Position numbers and translations under genes: made by a program
Notes under the pieces: generated by a model
Told to the model about the DNA's origin: nothing
The model's database searches: none
What the model saw: only the letters and a program-made list of their open reading frames with translations
Part shown: positions 37,000 through 45,853 of the stretch, piece after piece
Numbering within the stretch: position 1 is the first letter of the stretch
Layout: each line of letters begins with the position of its first letter
NCBI GenBank assembly: GCA_004299845.1
Contig: CP036201.1
Coordinates: forward strand, 1,984,001-2,048,000
Length of the DNA: 64,000 bases
Direction: 5' to 3'
DNA from: Verrucomicrobia bacterium S94
GTDB lineage: Bacteria > Verrucomicrobiota > Kiritimatiellia > Kiritimatiellales > Pontiellaceae

Positions 37000-38033
37000 T
37001 CAGTCGCACCTTTTCGTTTATGCTGAACCAACTGACCGCACGCTGCGGCAATATCGGAACCCATAGAGTAACGGAGTGTAACGTCAAATCCCGCCGCTTT
37101 CAAGCGGTTCGCAAACTGTTCGCGCTCCGGCTGCGGCGTACCACGCAGGCTGCTTCCGGAAAATTCGTTATAGGGAATGAGGTTGATGTGTACCGGAATG
37201 CCGGTGAGATATTGCTCCAGCGCCTGAAAATCCTGCTCCCGGTCATTCACCCCCGCAAGCATCAGATATTCAATCATCACCCGGCCATGAGCTGAAGCCG
37301 CCACCAGCGTTTCACGGATCCGCTCAAGCGGATACACCCGGGCCTGCGGCATCATACGCTGCCGCACCTCCTGAACCGCGGAATGCAGACTCAGCGCCAG
37401 ATGAACATTCGGATAAGTCTGCGTAAACAGCTCCATCGCCTCTGGAATACCCACTGTCGATACCGTGATGCGTGAACCGGCCAGATCAAACATTTTCGGA
37501 TCCATCATAAAATCCAGCGCACGAAAAACCTGCCTGGTGTTCAACAGCGGCTCACCCATCCCCATAAAGACCACATTCCGGATAGCCCGCCCTTCCGGCT
37601 TCACCATCCGGTTGGCCTGAGTGACCTGATCCAGAATTTCGGCCATCGTCAGATTCCGCGTAAACCCCATTTTTCCGGTAGCGCAGAATGAACAATAACA
37701 CGCACAACCGACCTGCGAAGAAATACAGATGGATGTCCGCCCGGTCTTCGGCCGCAGCACCACACTCTCGATCAGATGACCGTCATGCGTCTTAAAAATC
37801 AGTTTACTCGCACCGTCCACGTCCGAATCATGACGTTCCGCCAGCTCCAGACACCGGAACGTGATACTGCCCTCAAAATCCTCCCGCGCCTCTTGCGGCA
37901 GCACCGCCAGCGCTTCATGCCAATTCGCGGAATTCTTGAACAGCGCATTGCGGAACAGCTTCATCCGATGCGGCTGCACCGCATTCCGGCTCCGGATTTT
38001 CTCAATCGCATCGATATCGTAAATCGTGATCAT
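36996..38033 (-). CDS. rlmN: 23S rRNA (adenine-C2) methyltransferase RlmN-like
   Basis: A 345-residue radical-SAM enzyme. The cluster motif CACYCSFC (C-x3-C-x2-C) sits in SQVGCACYCSFCATGKMG near residue 115; FMGMGEPLLN is the SAM-binding GGE-type motif; the C-terminal catalytic Cys is in SDIAAACGQL. RlmN methylates C2 of A2503 in 23S rRNA and A37 in some tRNAs. All required cysteines are present. It is slightly shorter than E. coli RlmN (384). The 4-base overlap with the permease gene downstream shows co-transcription, an unusual partner. Confidence 0.93.
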   Translation of the reverse strand: MITIYDIDAIEKIRSRNAVQPHRMKLFRNALFKNSANWHEALAVLPQEAREDFEGSITFRCLELAERHDSDVDGASKLIFKTHDGHLIESVVLRPKTGRTSICISSQVGCACYCSFCATGKMGFTRNLTMAEILDQVTQANRMVKPEGRAIRNVVFMGMGEPLLNTRQVFRALDFMMDPKMFDLAGSRITVSTVGIPEAMELFTQTYPNVHLALSLHSAVQEVRQRMMPQARVYPLERIRETLVAASAHGRVMIEYLMLAGVNDREQDFQALEQYLTGIPVHINLIPYNEFSGSSLRGTPQPEREQFANRLKAAGFDVTLRYSMGSDIAAACGQLVQHKRKGATE

Positions 38034-38118
38034 AAAACCTGCGCAGCAGAGAGCACAACGATCACGAAGAGCAAACCACGCTCAACAGTGCACCCCGGCA
38101 GCCCGCTTTCAGTTCAGT

Positions 38119-38967
38119 CTACTGTTTGAAAGTTTTACGCGTCGTTTTGTTCAGCGCCTTCCACAACTCCGCTTCGTCGGCACAGTTCAGCAGCATTTCA
38201 CGCGTATCTTTATCCCGAAACGTTTTCGAAAGCCCCGAAATGAGTTTCAGATAAAATGCACTCGTTGCCGTAGGAATCACCATAAAAAAGAAAATGCGCG
38301 ACAGCGTGCGGCCGGGACCGCCGAACTTCACCCCTTTTTTACTGATCCCGACTGCCATCGAAAGACCACCCCCCTCAACACCGCGTACATGCGGAAAAGC
38401 AAGCCCGTTATCCACCGCTGTGCTGATAATGGCTTCACGCTGCAGCGCAAGATCAAGCAGATGCTCACTATTGTTCACAAAACCTTCCTGCTGCATCCGC
38501 TGACACATTTCCGCAAGTACCTCTTCGCCGGAGTTCCCTTTCAGTGGAAAAATCATCAACTCAGGTGCAGTGAAACGGGCAATCCCTTTCTTCTGCACCT
38601 CTCCGTACGACCGGCTGACGCGCTCGCGTTCCACGAGCTGGTCCGGATAATACAGAAAGCGGGCACAGTTCGGACAGCGGTTCAGCGCTTCCGACTTCAC
38701 CACGCTCTGCACCAGACTCTTAGTCAGCGACATACCGCATCCTGTGCACAACTCACCGGCAACCGGCACAATCGCCTCCGGATGCTTCTGCAGAAGCCGA
38801 TTGAAATGCGCCTTGATCTGCTGAGGCACGTCGGCACTCAGTGCCTGAATGGATTTGTTCAGTTCATCCAGACGGGCATTCGGTTGCGACACCTTTTTCT
38901 GCATGTTCGCAACGATCAGCTCCTGAAGCTGAATCAGCTGATTAATCAAACTGTGCGTTGTTGTCAT
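38119..38967 (-). CDS. Coiled-coil/zinc-ribbon protein fused to a PTS EIIA-like domain
   Basis: 282 residues from MTTTHSLINQL (ribosome site GAGGAAG; the in-frame ATG at 39000 has none). Residues 1-70 are a helical hairpin, followed by a C4 zinc ribbon (CTGCGM...CPNC, about 75-110), together like the DUF164/CT398 family. Residues 140-280 form an EIIA type-2/Ntr-like domain with His193 in GLAFPHVRG as phospho-site. I do not know this fusion from a named family. It lies next to rlmN and the EIIA-fused permease on the same strand, so both EIIA domains may be served by one phosphorelay. A regulatory role is inferred. Confidence 0.83.
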   Translation of the reverse strand: MTTTHSLINQLIQLQELIVANMQKKVSQPNARLDELNKSIQALSADVPQQIKAHFNRLLQKHPEAIVPVAGELCTGCGMSLTKSLVQSVVKSEALNRCPNCARFLYYPDQLVERERVSRSYGEVQKKGIARFTAPELMIFPLKGNSGEEVLAEMCQRMQQEGFVNNSEHLLDLALQREAIISTAVDNGLAFPHVRGVEGGGLSMAVGISKKGVKFGGPGRTLSRIFFFMVIPTATSAFYLKLISGLSKTFRDKDTREMLLNCADEAELWKALNKTTRKTFKQ

Positions 38968-39165
38968 ATAAACTTCCTCTATGGGTTCAAAAGCTGGCAA
39001 ATTTTACTGGTGGTAGAATAAAAGAAAAGCCCGGAGCTTATCTTTTCCAATCATTGGAACCTCACCGCCAGCGACCGTTCAATGATAATAACACAATAAA
39101 CCGGTATTCTATGTCCGGGCAGCCGGAAACCGTACGAATACAACGTCCGGCCTTCAACCGCCGCA

Positions 39166-39906
39166 TCATAAATTCAGCTCACCGATAATTCCGACCCCCC
39201 GCAGTGTGAGTTTGGGATCAATGACCGCCGCAATATCCCAGTCCTTGAATATCCACCCGGCATAACCGCCGGTACAGCAGACCGGAAGATCCGTAACACC
39301 GAAATCATTCTCCAGTGCCCGGAGAATTTCACGAACCATGCCGCGATAGCCCAGACGCGCACCGATCTGCATCGCCTGTTTGGTATTCCGACCGACAACC
39401 GCTTTGGTTTTCACCGGCTCCACATGCGGAAGCAGTGCGGTTTTCTCGGCCAGATAATCAAACATCAGCGGCAGGCCGGGACAGATAATGCCGCCTTTAT
39501 AGCCCTTCACCGGATCAAGAATATCAAACGTCAGTGCCGTCCCGAAATCGCACACCACCGATGGCGTACCCATCAGCTTTGCCGCAGCTGCGGCATTGGC
39601 CAGACGGTCGGCACCGATTTTGTCCGGCTTAGGATAATCAACCGGAACGCCCAGTTCCAGTGCACAGGAAACAAACAGCGGCTTCGGCAGCCCCAGCTTC
39701 TTCAGCGCCTTCTTCCACCGGGCATTCACCGGCGGTACCACCGAGGCAATTACCACTGCATCAACCGGCTTCTTCGTGACAATCGGCACAACTTCTTCCA
39801 GATGCCGGAACCGAGATGCGCAACGCCCAACAGAAGTCACTTTTCCGTTCCGATAATACCCCGCCGAAGTACTGGTGTTCCCGATATCTATAACCAGTGA
39901 GGTCAT
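39166..39906 (-). CDS. coaX: Type III pantothenate kinase
   Basis: A 246-residue CoaX of the ASKHA fold. The phosphate-1 motif is VIDIGNTSTS (Asp7), ADRLANAAAA is the substrate/adenosine region, and VCDFGTALTFD is phosphate-2 with the essential Asp. It phosphorylates pantothenate in the first step to coenzyme A, needs a monovalent cation, and is not feedback-inhibited by CoA. The ATG overlaps the nadC stop (ATGA), so the two cofactor genes are translationally coupled. No birA is attached, although birA-coaX pairs are common elsewhere. Confidence 0.95.
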   Translation of the reverse strand: MTSLVIDIGNTSTSAGYYRNGKVTSVGRCASRFRHLEEVVPIVTKKPVDAVVIASVVPPVNARWKKALKKLGLPKPLFVSCALELGVPVDYPKPDKIGADRLANAAAAAKLMGTPSVVCDFGTALTFDILDPVKGYKGGIICPGLPLMFDYLAEKTALLPHVEPVKTKAVVGRNTKQAMQIGARLGYRGMVREILRALENDFGVTDLPVCCTGGYAGWIFKDWDIAAVIDPKLTLRGVGIIGELNL

Positions 39907-40772
39907 TCCACAAAATCGAGCGCAAGATCGATGGACGGAGCGGAGTGCGTAAGAGCTCCCACCGAAATAGCATCCACGCCGGTCTGGGCAATATCATAAA
40001 TCGTATCGAGATTGATACCGCCGGAAGCCTCCGTTTTACAGATGCCTTTGCACAACGCTACACATTCGCGCAATACCGGCGGCGGCATATTATCCAGCAG
40101 CACCCAGTCCGGACGGGTAGTCAACGCCTCTTTCAGCTGTTCCACCGTATCCACCTCAACCTCGATTTTCAGATCCGGATATTTTTTCCGTGCAGCTGCG
40201 ACACATTCACCGACACCGGTTCCATACTTTTTTTCCCACGATGCAAGATGATTATCTTTAATCAGCACCGCATCATACAATCCGATACGATGATTCGTCC
40301 CTCCGCCGCAGAGCACCGCATATTTTTCAAACGCACGGTGCCCCGGCGTGGTTTTCCGGGTATCCAGCAGCATGACATCCGGATTACCGGCCGCTCTGAC
40401 ATATTCTGCTGTAATCGTCGCAACGCCGCTCATCCGCTGGATGAAATTCAAAGCAGTACGTTCCGCAGTCAGAATACTCTGCGCAGAACCTTTAATCACA
40501 AGCACCGTAGTCATCGCCTCAACAGCACGCCCGTCTTCAACCAAAACGTCGCACTGAAGCTCCGGATTAACCCTTCGAAAAACTTCCACCGCTACATGTA
40601 TGCCGGCCAGACAACAGGCCTCACGTGCAACCATATGTGCAACCGCCTGTTCTTCAGGCGGCACCGTCGAATCGGACGTGACGTCGGTACCGATCGGACC
40701 GAGGTCTTCTGCCAGAGCCAGATCAATCAACTGATTAACTTCCCGTTTCTCAAAAATATTCGGTAATTCCAC
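39903..40772 (-). CDS. nadC: Nicotinate-nucleotide pyrophosphorylase (quinolinate phosphoribosyltransferase)
   Basis: A 289-residue NadC: N-terminal domain ending MVAREACCLAG, the core RTALNFIQRMSGVAT, the active-site LLDTRKTTPGHRAFEKYAV, and the barrel EVEVDTVEQLKEAL / LLDNM / EASGGINLDTI. It turns quinolinate and PRPP into nicotinate mononucleotide in NAD synthesis. nadA and nadB are not here. It lies 4 bases after the AI-2E gene and overlaps coaX, forming a three-gene operon for membrane export and cofactor synthesis. Confidence 0.96.
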   Translation of the reverse strand: MELPNIFEKREVNQLIDLALAEDLGPIGTDVTSDSTVPPEEQAVAHMVAREACCLAGIHVAVEVFRRVNPELQCDVLVEDGRAVEAMTTVLVIKGSAQSILTAERTALNFIQRMSGVATITAEYVRAAGNPDVMLLDTRKTTPGHRAFEKYAVLCGGGTNHRIGLYDAVLIKDNHLASWEKKYGTGVGECVAAARKKYPDLKIEVEVDTVEQLKEALTTRPDWVLLDNMPPPVLRECVALCKGICKTEASGGINLDTIYDIAQTGVDAISVGALTHSAPSIDLALDFVE

Positions 40773-40776
40773 TGTT

Positions 40777-41838
40777 CTATTTCCCCTGGGTTTCGTGGGT
40801 TTCTTTCCACAGACTTTTGCCTGAGCCCATCAGGATACTGATTGGTTTGAGCGCGTCGATATTTTCACACACAATTTTAATCGCCGCCGCAATCGGCACC
40901 GAAAGCAGTGCCCCGGTGATACCCCACATCCAGCCGAAAAAAATCAGCGAAAGCAGAATCACGACCGGGCTCAGATTCAGACTGTCGCCCATAATTTTCG
41001 GCTCCACCACATTCCCCATTGTCATCTGAATCATCAGCAGCGCCACCGCCGTAAACACAGGCGTCCACACCGATGGATAATACTGAACAACAGCCAGCAG
41101 CACAGGAGGAATGGAAGCAATAATAGAACCGATGCTCGGTATGAAATTAAGAAAAAACGCCAGCGCCCCCCAGGTCAGAGCAAACTCCACCTTCAGCAGC
41201 GAAAGCACCACCCAGACCATCACCCCCGTGGTTCCACTGATCGCTACCTTCACCACAAGATACTGCCCGATCTGCTTGGAGATCGACGTAGTCATTTCAG
41301 TGAAAACCGTAGCCCGTTCCTCAGGGAATGCGGCGGCAACCTTATATTTGAAATACGGTTTACCCAGCAGCATAAACACCAGAAAGATCAGCACCAGCAT
41401 CAGCTTGCCCAGAAAGTTGGTCATAAATCCGGCAAGCGTCACTGATGCCGATGCAATCTTTGGATACACCTGCTGCGTCCAGTTGATATCAGCCAGATAA
41501 TCCTCCGGCAGATCCAGACCGGAAACCAGATCCTGATAAATCACATTAAGCTGCTGCAGATATTTCGGCGATTCCGCCAGCACATCGCGCACACGCCCGC
41601 CCAGAAAAACGCCACCGAGATAGCAGACAAAAAGCACCAGGACCAGCACCGCGAAAACCGACAAACCCAGTGGCACCCGCTTGTGCACCAGCCAGTTAAC
41701 CACCGGTCCGCAGATATAGGACAGCAGCCAGGCAATCATCAGCGGAAGCACCACCGTTTGTGCCGCTTTGAATGCCGTTGCCACGGCAAACAGAACCAGC
41801 ACACTGAGCAGGCCCGCCATTAAACTCGAACGCTTCAT
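40777..41838 (-). CDS. AI-2E/PerM-family membrane transporter
   Basis: A 353-residue protein with about eight membrane spans: two at the N-terminus, a soluble stretch (about 75-145), then the bundle ending in the family signature PPVLLAVVQYY...IMGDSLNLSPVVILLSLIFFGWMWGITGALLSVPIAA. Members export a range of small molecules, Na+ or autoinducer-2; the substrate cannot be told from sequence. First gene in the operon with nadC and coaX, which suggests housekeeping use rather than quorum sensing. It ends in a short cytoplasmic tail. Confidence 0.9.
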   Translation of the reverse strand: MKRSSLMAGLLSVLVLFAVATAFKAAQTVVLPLMIAWLLSYICGPVVNWLVHKRVPLGLSVFAVLVLVLFVCYLGGVFLGGRVRDVLAESPKYLQQLNVIYQDLVSGLDLPEDYLADINWTQQVYPKIASASVTLAGFMTNFLGKLMLVLIFLVFMLLGKPYFKYKVAAAFPEERATVFTEMTTSISKQIGQYLVVKVAISGTTGVMVWVVLSLLKVEFALTWGALAFFLNFIPSIGSIIASIPPVLLAVVQYYPSVWTPVFTAVALLMIQMTMGNVVEPKIMGDSLNLSPVVILLSLIFFGWMWGITGALLSVPIAAAIKIVCENIDALKPISILMGSGKSLWKETHETQGK

Positions 41839-41911
41839 TCAAAAACCCCTTTAGAAGTGGCCTATAGATAAACCACATTTACGGACATTGGAAGGGGAAT
41901 TGATCCATGCA

Positions 41912-43339
41912 TCAGAAAATTGACATTCCGGAGCTTTCCCCCCACCACGCACTGAACTTCCGCCACCAGTTGCCATCGCGGTATTTTTCATAATCGCAGG
42001 TATGAATCCGGTTCGGCTCATTGTTCCACCACCGGTCAAAGGTATCGCGCGCTTTCGCCATATTCAGATTATCCAGAGGCGCGGTAAAGGCCAGATTGGC
42101 CTCGCAGTTGAAATTATTCATATTCCGCCGCGTATAATTACACGAACCCAGCAGCAGCGTGGCCGATCCGTCCGGATTTTCCACATAAAGCATTTTCACA
42201 TGACACTGTTCACCATGTGTATCCGCCCACCGCAGCGGAATACCGTATTTCACCAGTTTCGCTCCGCTCTGCCGGTTCGGCACTCCGTTCTTTGTCCGCC
42301 CGAACGAATCTTTGGCCGGATCAAGAATGATACGTACATCCACTCCGCGTTTTCGGGCTTTTCCAAACGCCTTGATTATTTTTTTCTCCGACATGTAGAA
42401 CATGCAAAGATCCACCCTCGCACCCGGATTCGCATGTTCCAGCAATTCAAGCACCTTGTCGCGAATCCGCCTTTCCGACAGCAGTTCGATCCGGCATGCA
42501 TGAGAAACTTCAGCATCCCCTTTGATCCCGGACAGTGAAGATGCAGTCTCTTCAAACTCCGGCTCAAAACGTTCTGCACCGGACAACTCCAGAACCGCCG
42601 ATTCCATCTCGCACGCTTCGGCCATGCCCGCATTCACTTTCAGAGCCACATTACGATGCGCCGAGCTGGCGCTGTGCGGATTGGCACTCGTCATCAGCAA
42701 TGCTTTATCCGTAACCACCACCTTCCGATGGTTGGCCTTGAAATTCAGCATCCTGAACATACTGCGCAGCGAGATCCGCCCCTCACCCATCGGATTCGGC
42801 AGTACATTCCCCGGCCCCGTTCCCCACGGCTGTCCCAACAATCTCCAGGGCTTCGAATAAACCGGATTACTGTCACGTAGTTTATTCAGATCCGTCACCA
42901 CCACCTGCACACCGGCTTTTTCCAATGCCTGAAACTGCGGTGATTCAATCGACCCGTACACCGTATTCACCGGATCAGTAATAAAGATGATTTCAACATC
43001 CGGACTGTTTCTCCGCTTCGCCTGCAGTTTTTCCGTCAGTTCCGGTCCCAGCGCCCGCATACACGGCCCCGCTTCGAAACCGAACTCATTCATCAGAAAC
43101 AGATCCATCAGAACAAACCGCTCAGCCTCATCGATCATTTCATAGATCGTATCAAAAATTTCCTGGTCCACATGACGAACCTCATTCGTGTCCACCCAGG
43201 TCTGATCCACCAGAAACTCAACTTCTGAAGCACGGGTTTCGGCATAATAAGCCAACCCGCGTTTTTCATAGCTCGAAACACAGCCGGTCAGGAATGAGAT
43301 AAAAACAGCTGCAGCCAGTATCAGAATCAGTTTTCGCAT
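41912..43339 (-). CDS. Phospholipase D-like lipoprotein (ClsC-like)
   Basis: 475 residues from MRKLILILAAAV (the in-frame ATG at 43381 would disrupt the signal peptide). Lipobox FLTGC places lipidated Cys near residue 19. Two HKD motifs of the PLD superfamily are present: HRKVVVTD with SANPHSAS after it, and HVKMLYVENPDG followed by LLLGSCNYTRR. The two-motif layout and length recall cardiolipin synthase ClsC (YmdC) of E. coli, which joins two phospholipids. As a lipoprotein it would act at the envelope surface of a membrane. Phospholipase D or nuclease activity are alternatives. It is transcribed alone, bordered by a deleted IS. Confidence 0.88.
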   Translation of the reverse strand: MRKLILILAAAVFISFLTGCVSSYEKRGLAYYAETRASEVEFLVDQTWVDTNEVRHVDQEIFDTIYEMIDEAERFVLMDLFLMNEFGFEAGPCMRALGPELTEKLQAKRRNSPDVEIIFITDPVNTVYGSIESPQFQALEKAGVQVVVTDLNKLRDSNPVYSKPWRLLGQPWGTGPGNVLPNPMGEGRISLRSMFRMLNFKANHRKVVVTDKALLMTSANPHSASSAHRNVALKVNAGMAEACEMESAVLELSGAERFEPEFEETASSLSGIKGDAEVSHACRIELLSERRIRDKVLELLEHANPGARVDLCMFYMSEKKIIKAFGKARKRGVDVRIILDPAKDSFGRTKNGVPNRQSGAKLVKYGIPLRWADTHGEQCHVKMLYVENPDGSATLLLGSCNYTRRNMNNFNCEANLAFTAPLDNLNMAKARDTFDRWWNNEPNRIHTCDYEKYRDGNWWRKFSAWWGESSGMSIF

Positions 43340-43411
43340 CGACCACTCCAGAACAAACCGGCAATTTAGACGCACTTCCAACGGTTGAAAATAAAAAAAG
43401 AGATTCGTGCA

Positions 43412-44390
43412 TGTAACGCCTGAATCGTTAGCGACTTCGGTTTTCGGTGGTTAAGGTCGCTCTTGCGGCGGGGTTTTGAGTGGAGATCGGGCTGCGGACG
43501 CGTTTGGGCTGGTGCCCTTCGGGCAGGTAGAGCAGTTTGATGGACTGCAACAGGTCGTAGGCCAGGACGCCGAGCAGGTAGTAGACGTTGTTGGCCGCGA
43601 GGTTCCGACAGGGCGGTTGGTGCAGTCCGAGGTCGGTGAGCAGCTCAGAGAAGCGGCGGTCGTAATCACTTTTTAATCGTTTTTTTGAAGACTGGCTTCG
43701 AATCTGCGCCAAAGCGCTTTCCGTCGTAGATGACGAAGCCGTAGCGCCAGAACAGGTCGCCGTCACGGCGGTGACGAAGCACGGCAAAGGTTTTCAGGGT
43801 TTCGCAGCCGCCGGGCTGGCGTACTGGACGGCATGCACCTTTCCGTCACGCCAGCGGACGGTTTCGGCTTCGCTCCAGACCGCTTCCGGCAGCTCGGCAG
43901 CTTTCTGCTCGAGCGGCCCAACCCATTTGTTGTAGCTGACGCTGTAGTACTCGAAGTCTTTGGCGATACATTCAAGGTAATGTCCGGCACTTGATACACT
44001 GTCGGCAGACAGGTGTGAAGAGAAGCCTTCACCCAGCGGCGCGCAGCGTTCGAGCATCCCGGGCATCCAGACGCTGACGTCTCTGCCGTGGGCGCAGCTT
44101 TCCGGTGCGAACTTGTGGTCGGCGGGCGAACCCAGCACGGCATCGCACATAAACGGTTCGGCCCAGAGCGTCTGCCACGACTGGGCAAGGTCGCCGTTGT
44201 AGTTGATGGCCATCTGCCCGCCGTGGGCGGTTGCCTTGGTCGCGGAGCGAAACTCAATATTAATGCGACGGTCTTTCTTCGTATAACACCCGGTCATACA
44301 AAGAGTTTGGCAGACTTATTTTAAAAGGCCGCTCAAATTTCACCCGTAAGGTGAACAAATCACGGTATCGCTAATGATTCAGGTGTAACG
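43412..44390. mobile_element. Internally deleted insertion sequence with both ends and target duplication
   Basis: Terminal inverted repeats CCTGAATCGTTAGCGA (43419-43434) and TCGCTAATGATTCAGG (44368-44383) are near-perfect complements, and a 7-base direct repeat TGTAACG lies immediately outside each end (43412-43418, 44384-44390). The element is 965 bases, too short for its transposase type. It has no complete gene, so it could move only with help from a related full copy elsewhere. The family is probably IS1380-like or a related IS4-superfamily group, although IS1380 usually makes shorter duplications. Confidence 0.83.
43428..44297 (-). pseudogene. Transposase remnant (DDE family), truncated and frameshifted
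   Basis: Three minus-strand pieces in different frames belong to one transposase: 43794-44297 contains FRSATKATAHGG and the second catalytic Asp region (HLSADSVSSAGHYLECIAKDFEYY); a short piece near 43690-43800 reads RDGDLFWRYGFVIYDGKRFGAD; and 43428-43690 ends with the typical C-terminal NNVYYLLGVLAYDLLQSIK. The N-terminal third with the first Asp is missing and at least two frame changes separate the pieces, so it is dead. It occupies the deleted element described at 43412-44390. Confidence 0.85.
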
Positions 44391-44443
44391 AATGATTCCA
44401 TCCCTTTTCAGGGATCTGACACTGCCGCACTCCTGATCGACCC

Positions 44444-44974
44444 CTATTTCAGCACCGTACCACCGTACTCATCCCAGAACTGCTGTTTAACAACAACGCC
44501 GTTTTCCATAAGCACCTCCGCTTTTTTCGCACCATCCTCATACCAGGCATAGGAAATTCCATGAGGAATGCCATTGCTGAATCCCGCATCTTCAGCCAAC
44601 TGACCGTTCTTATACCAGCGCCGAAACCGTCCATGAATCTGACCGCGGACGATTTCTGCTTCAGACTTTTTTTCACCGGTAATGTACCACTGAGTTCGCA
44701 GTCCATGTGAAACTCCATGGGTGTAATATTCGGCCACCTGTAACTGCCCGTTGGTGAACCAGCCCTGAGACAGGCCGTCCGGAACGCCGTCCACGATTTC
44801 CGTGCGGCTTCTCAATTCACCGTTCGCATAACAACGTTCCTCGACCGGTTTTTCCGGACCGGCCGAATGAGGGCGCATCAGTGTCCAGAACAGGACGAAA
44901 CAGACAAAGACCGTCCCGATTCCGGAGAAGAAAAGAACTCTGCCCGCAGGAGAGGAAAATTCAGATGCGCTCAT
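44444..44974 (-). CDS. MORN-like (YwqK-type) repeat protein with N-terminal membrane anchor
   Basis: A 176-residue protein. A hydrophobic segment near residues 13-31 (LFFSGIGTVFVCFVLFWTL) anchors it in the membrane with the remainder outside. Then come about five repeats of roughly 22 residues with the pattern GxxhGxxxxWYxNGQ (VPDGLSQGWFTNGQ, VSHGLRTQWYITGE, IHGRFRRWYKNGQ, IPHGISYAWYEDG), the YwqK/MORN variant. Such repeats make a small beta sheet; function in bacteria is poorly known. It is the last gene of the long minus-strand secreted-protein operon, 21 bases after the TSP3 gene, but a role with the giant protein is inference. Confidence 0.82.
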   Translation of the reverse strand: MSASEFSSPAGRVLFFSGIGTVFVCFVLFWTLMRPHSAGPEKPVEERCYANGELRSRTEIVDGVPDGLSQGWFTNGQLQVAEYYTHGVSHGLRTQWYITGEKKSEAEIVRGQIHGRFRRWYKNGQLAEDAGFSNGIPHGISYAWYEDGAKKAEVLMENGVVVKQQFWDEYGGTVLK

Positions 44975-44995
44975 ATCGTTTTCCGCAGAAATCCA

Positions 44996-45826
44996 CTATT
45001 GCACAACGCCCCGGTAAAAAACCGCAGGATTGGTTGAGTTCACCTTGATCTCAACGGTTTCCACGACGGCTGCCGGATAGGCAATCACCAGGTTCGTACG
45101 AATCGACGGCACAGAAAATACCGTACTGTTCCACTCCTGAAGATCCTCAGACTCCTCGATAGTGTATGTTCTTCCTCCAATCGCCAGAAACTGAAAAACG
45201 GTTGCATCCTCCGTGCGTTCCTTCAAATGGAGCTCAAACAGATCGGACTGATCAAATGCATACGTTCCGGCAATATACTCCTCAAAGTTGGTCATCCCGT
45301 CACTGTCACTATCCCCGTCCGGATCAATATCATTCAACGTTAAACCGCCATCGAGAATATCGATCAGAAACTGTTCCCACGCATCCGGCAGACCGTCTCC
45401 ATCCGAATCAACTCCGAGCGTGAGATCCAGCCGCGTTTTCTGTCCCTCTTCTCCCAGCAGCAGGAAGTCACCTTGCATTTGAAGCGGGACATTGGTGGCG
45501 GAACCGATCACCACGTAAATCCGGAAAGGCACCTGGGGCGCAAGAGCATTCTCATGATAGGGATCCGATGGATCCACATCCATTGGAACAATCAGTTCAT
45601 AGTTGATTCCCGGTTCAAGGCTCTCCGATACCCCCCCGCTGAAAGTCTTTCCTTCCGACGTTTCAAAGACAATACGGGAAGAATCATTCACCGGCTCGCC
45701 GTCTTCGCCCCGAATCATACCGTAGAGGGTATGCGGCGGAGCCGGAGGATATGCCATGGCCGCCCCGGCACTGAGCAACAGACCAACCCATGCCGTTCGC
45801 AGGATACTGTTTTTTGCTGTTTTCAT
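44996..45826 (-). CDS. Secreted protein with TSP3/calcium-binding repeats
   Basis: 276 residues from MKTAKNSILR (ribosome site GAGG eight bases ahead; ATG 45847 is less likely). A Sec signal peptide ends near GAAMA-YPPAP. An N-terminal beta domain of about 110 residues is followed by DSDGDGLPDAWEQF and DPDGDSDSDGMTNFEEYIAGT, thrombospondin-type-3/dockerin-like calcium loops, and a final beta domain of about 90 residues (TYTIEESEDLQEWN). These loops are common linkers in secreted PVC proteins. It follows the giant gene by 27 bases and shares its strand, so it probably belongs to the same operon and meets the giant protein outside the cell. Confidence 0.83.
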   Translation of the reverse strand: MKTAKNSILRTAWVGLLLSAGAAMAYPPAPPHTLYGMIRGEDGEPVNDSSRIVFETSEGKTFSGGVSESLEPGINYELIVPMDVDPSDPYHENALAPQVPFRIYVVIGSATNVPLQMQGDFLLLGEEGQKTRLDLTLGVDSDGDGLPDAWEQFLIDILDGGLTLNDIDPDGDSDSDGMTNFEEYIAGTYAFDQSDLFELHLKERTEDATVFQFLAIGGRTYTIEESEDLQEWNSTVFSVPSIRTNLVIAYPAAVVETVEIKVNSTNPAVFYRGVVQ

Positions 45827-45853
45827 AATTACCAACCTCAAGAGCACGTACGC

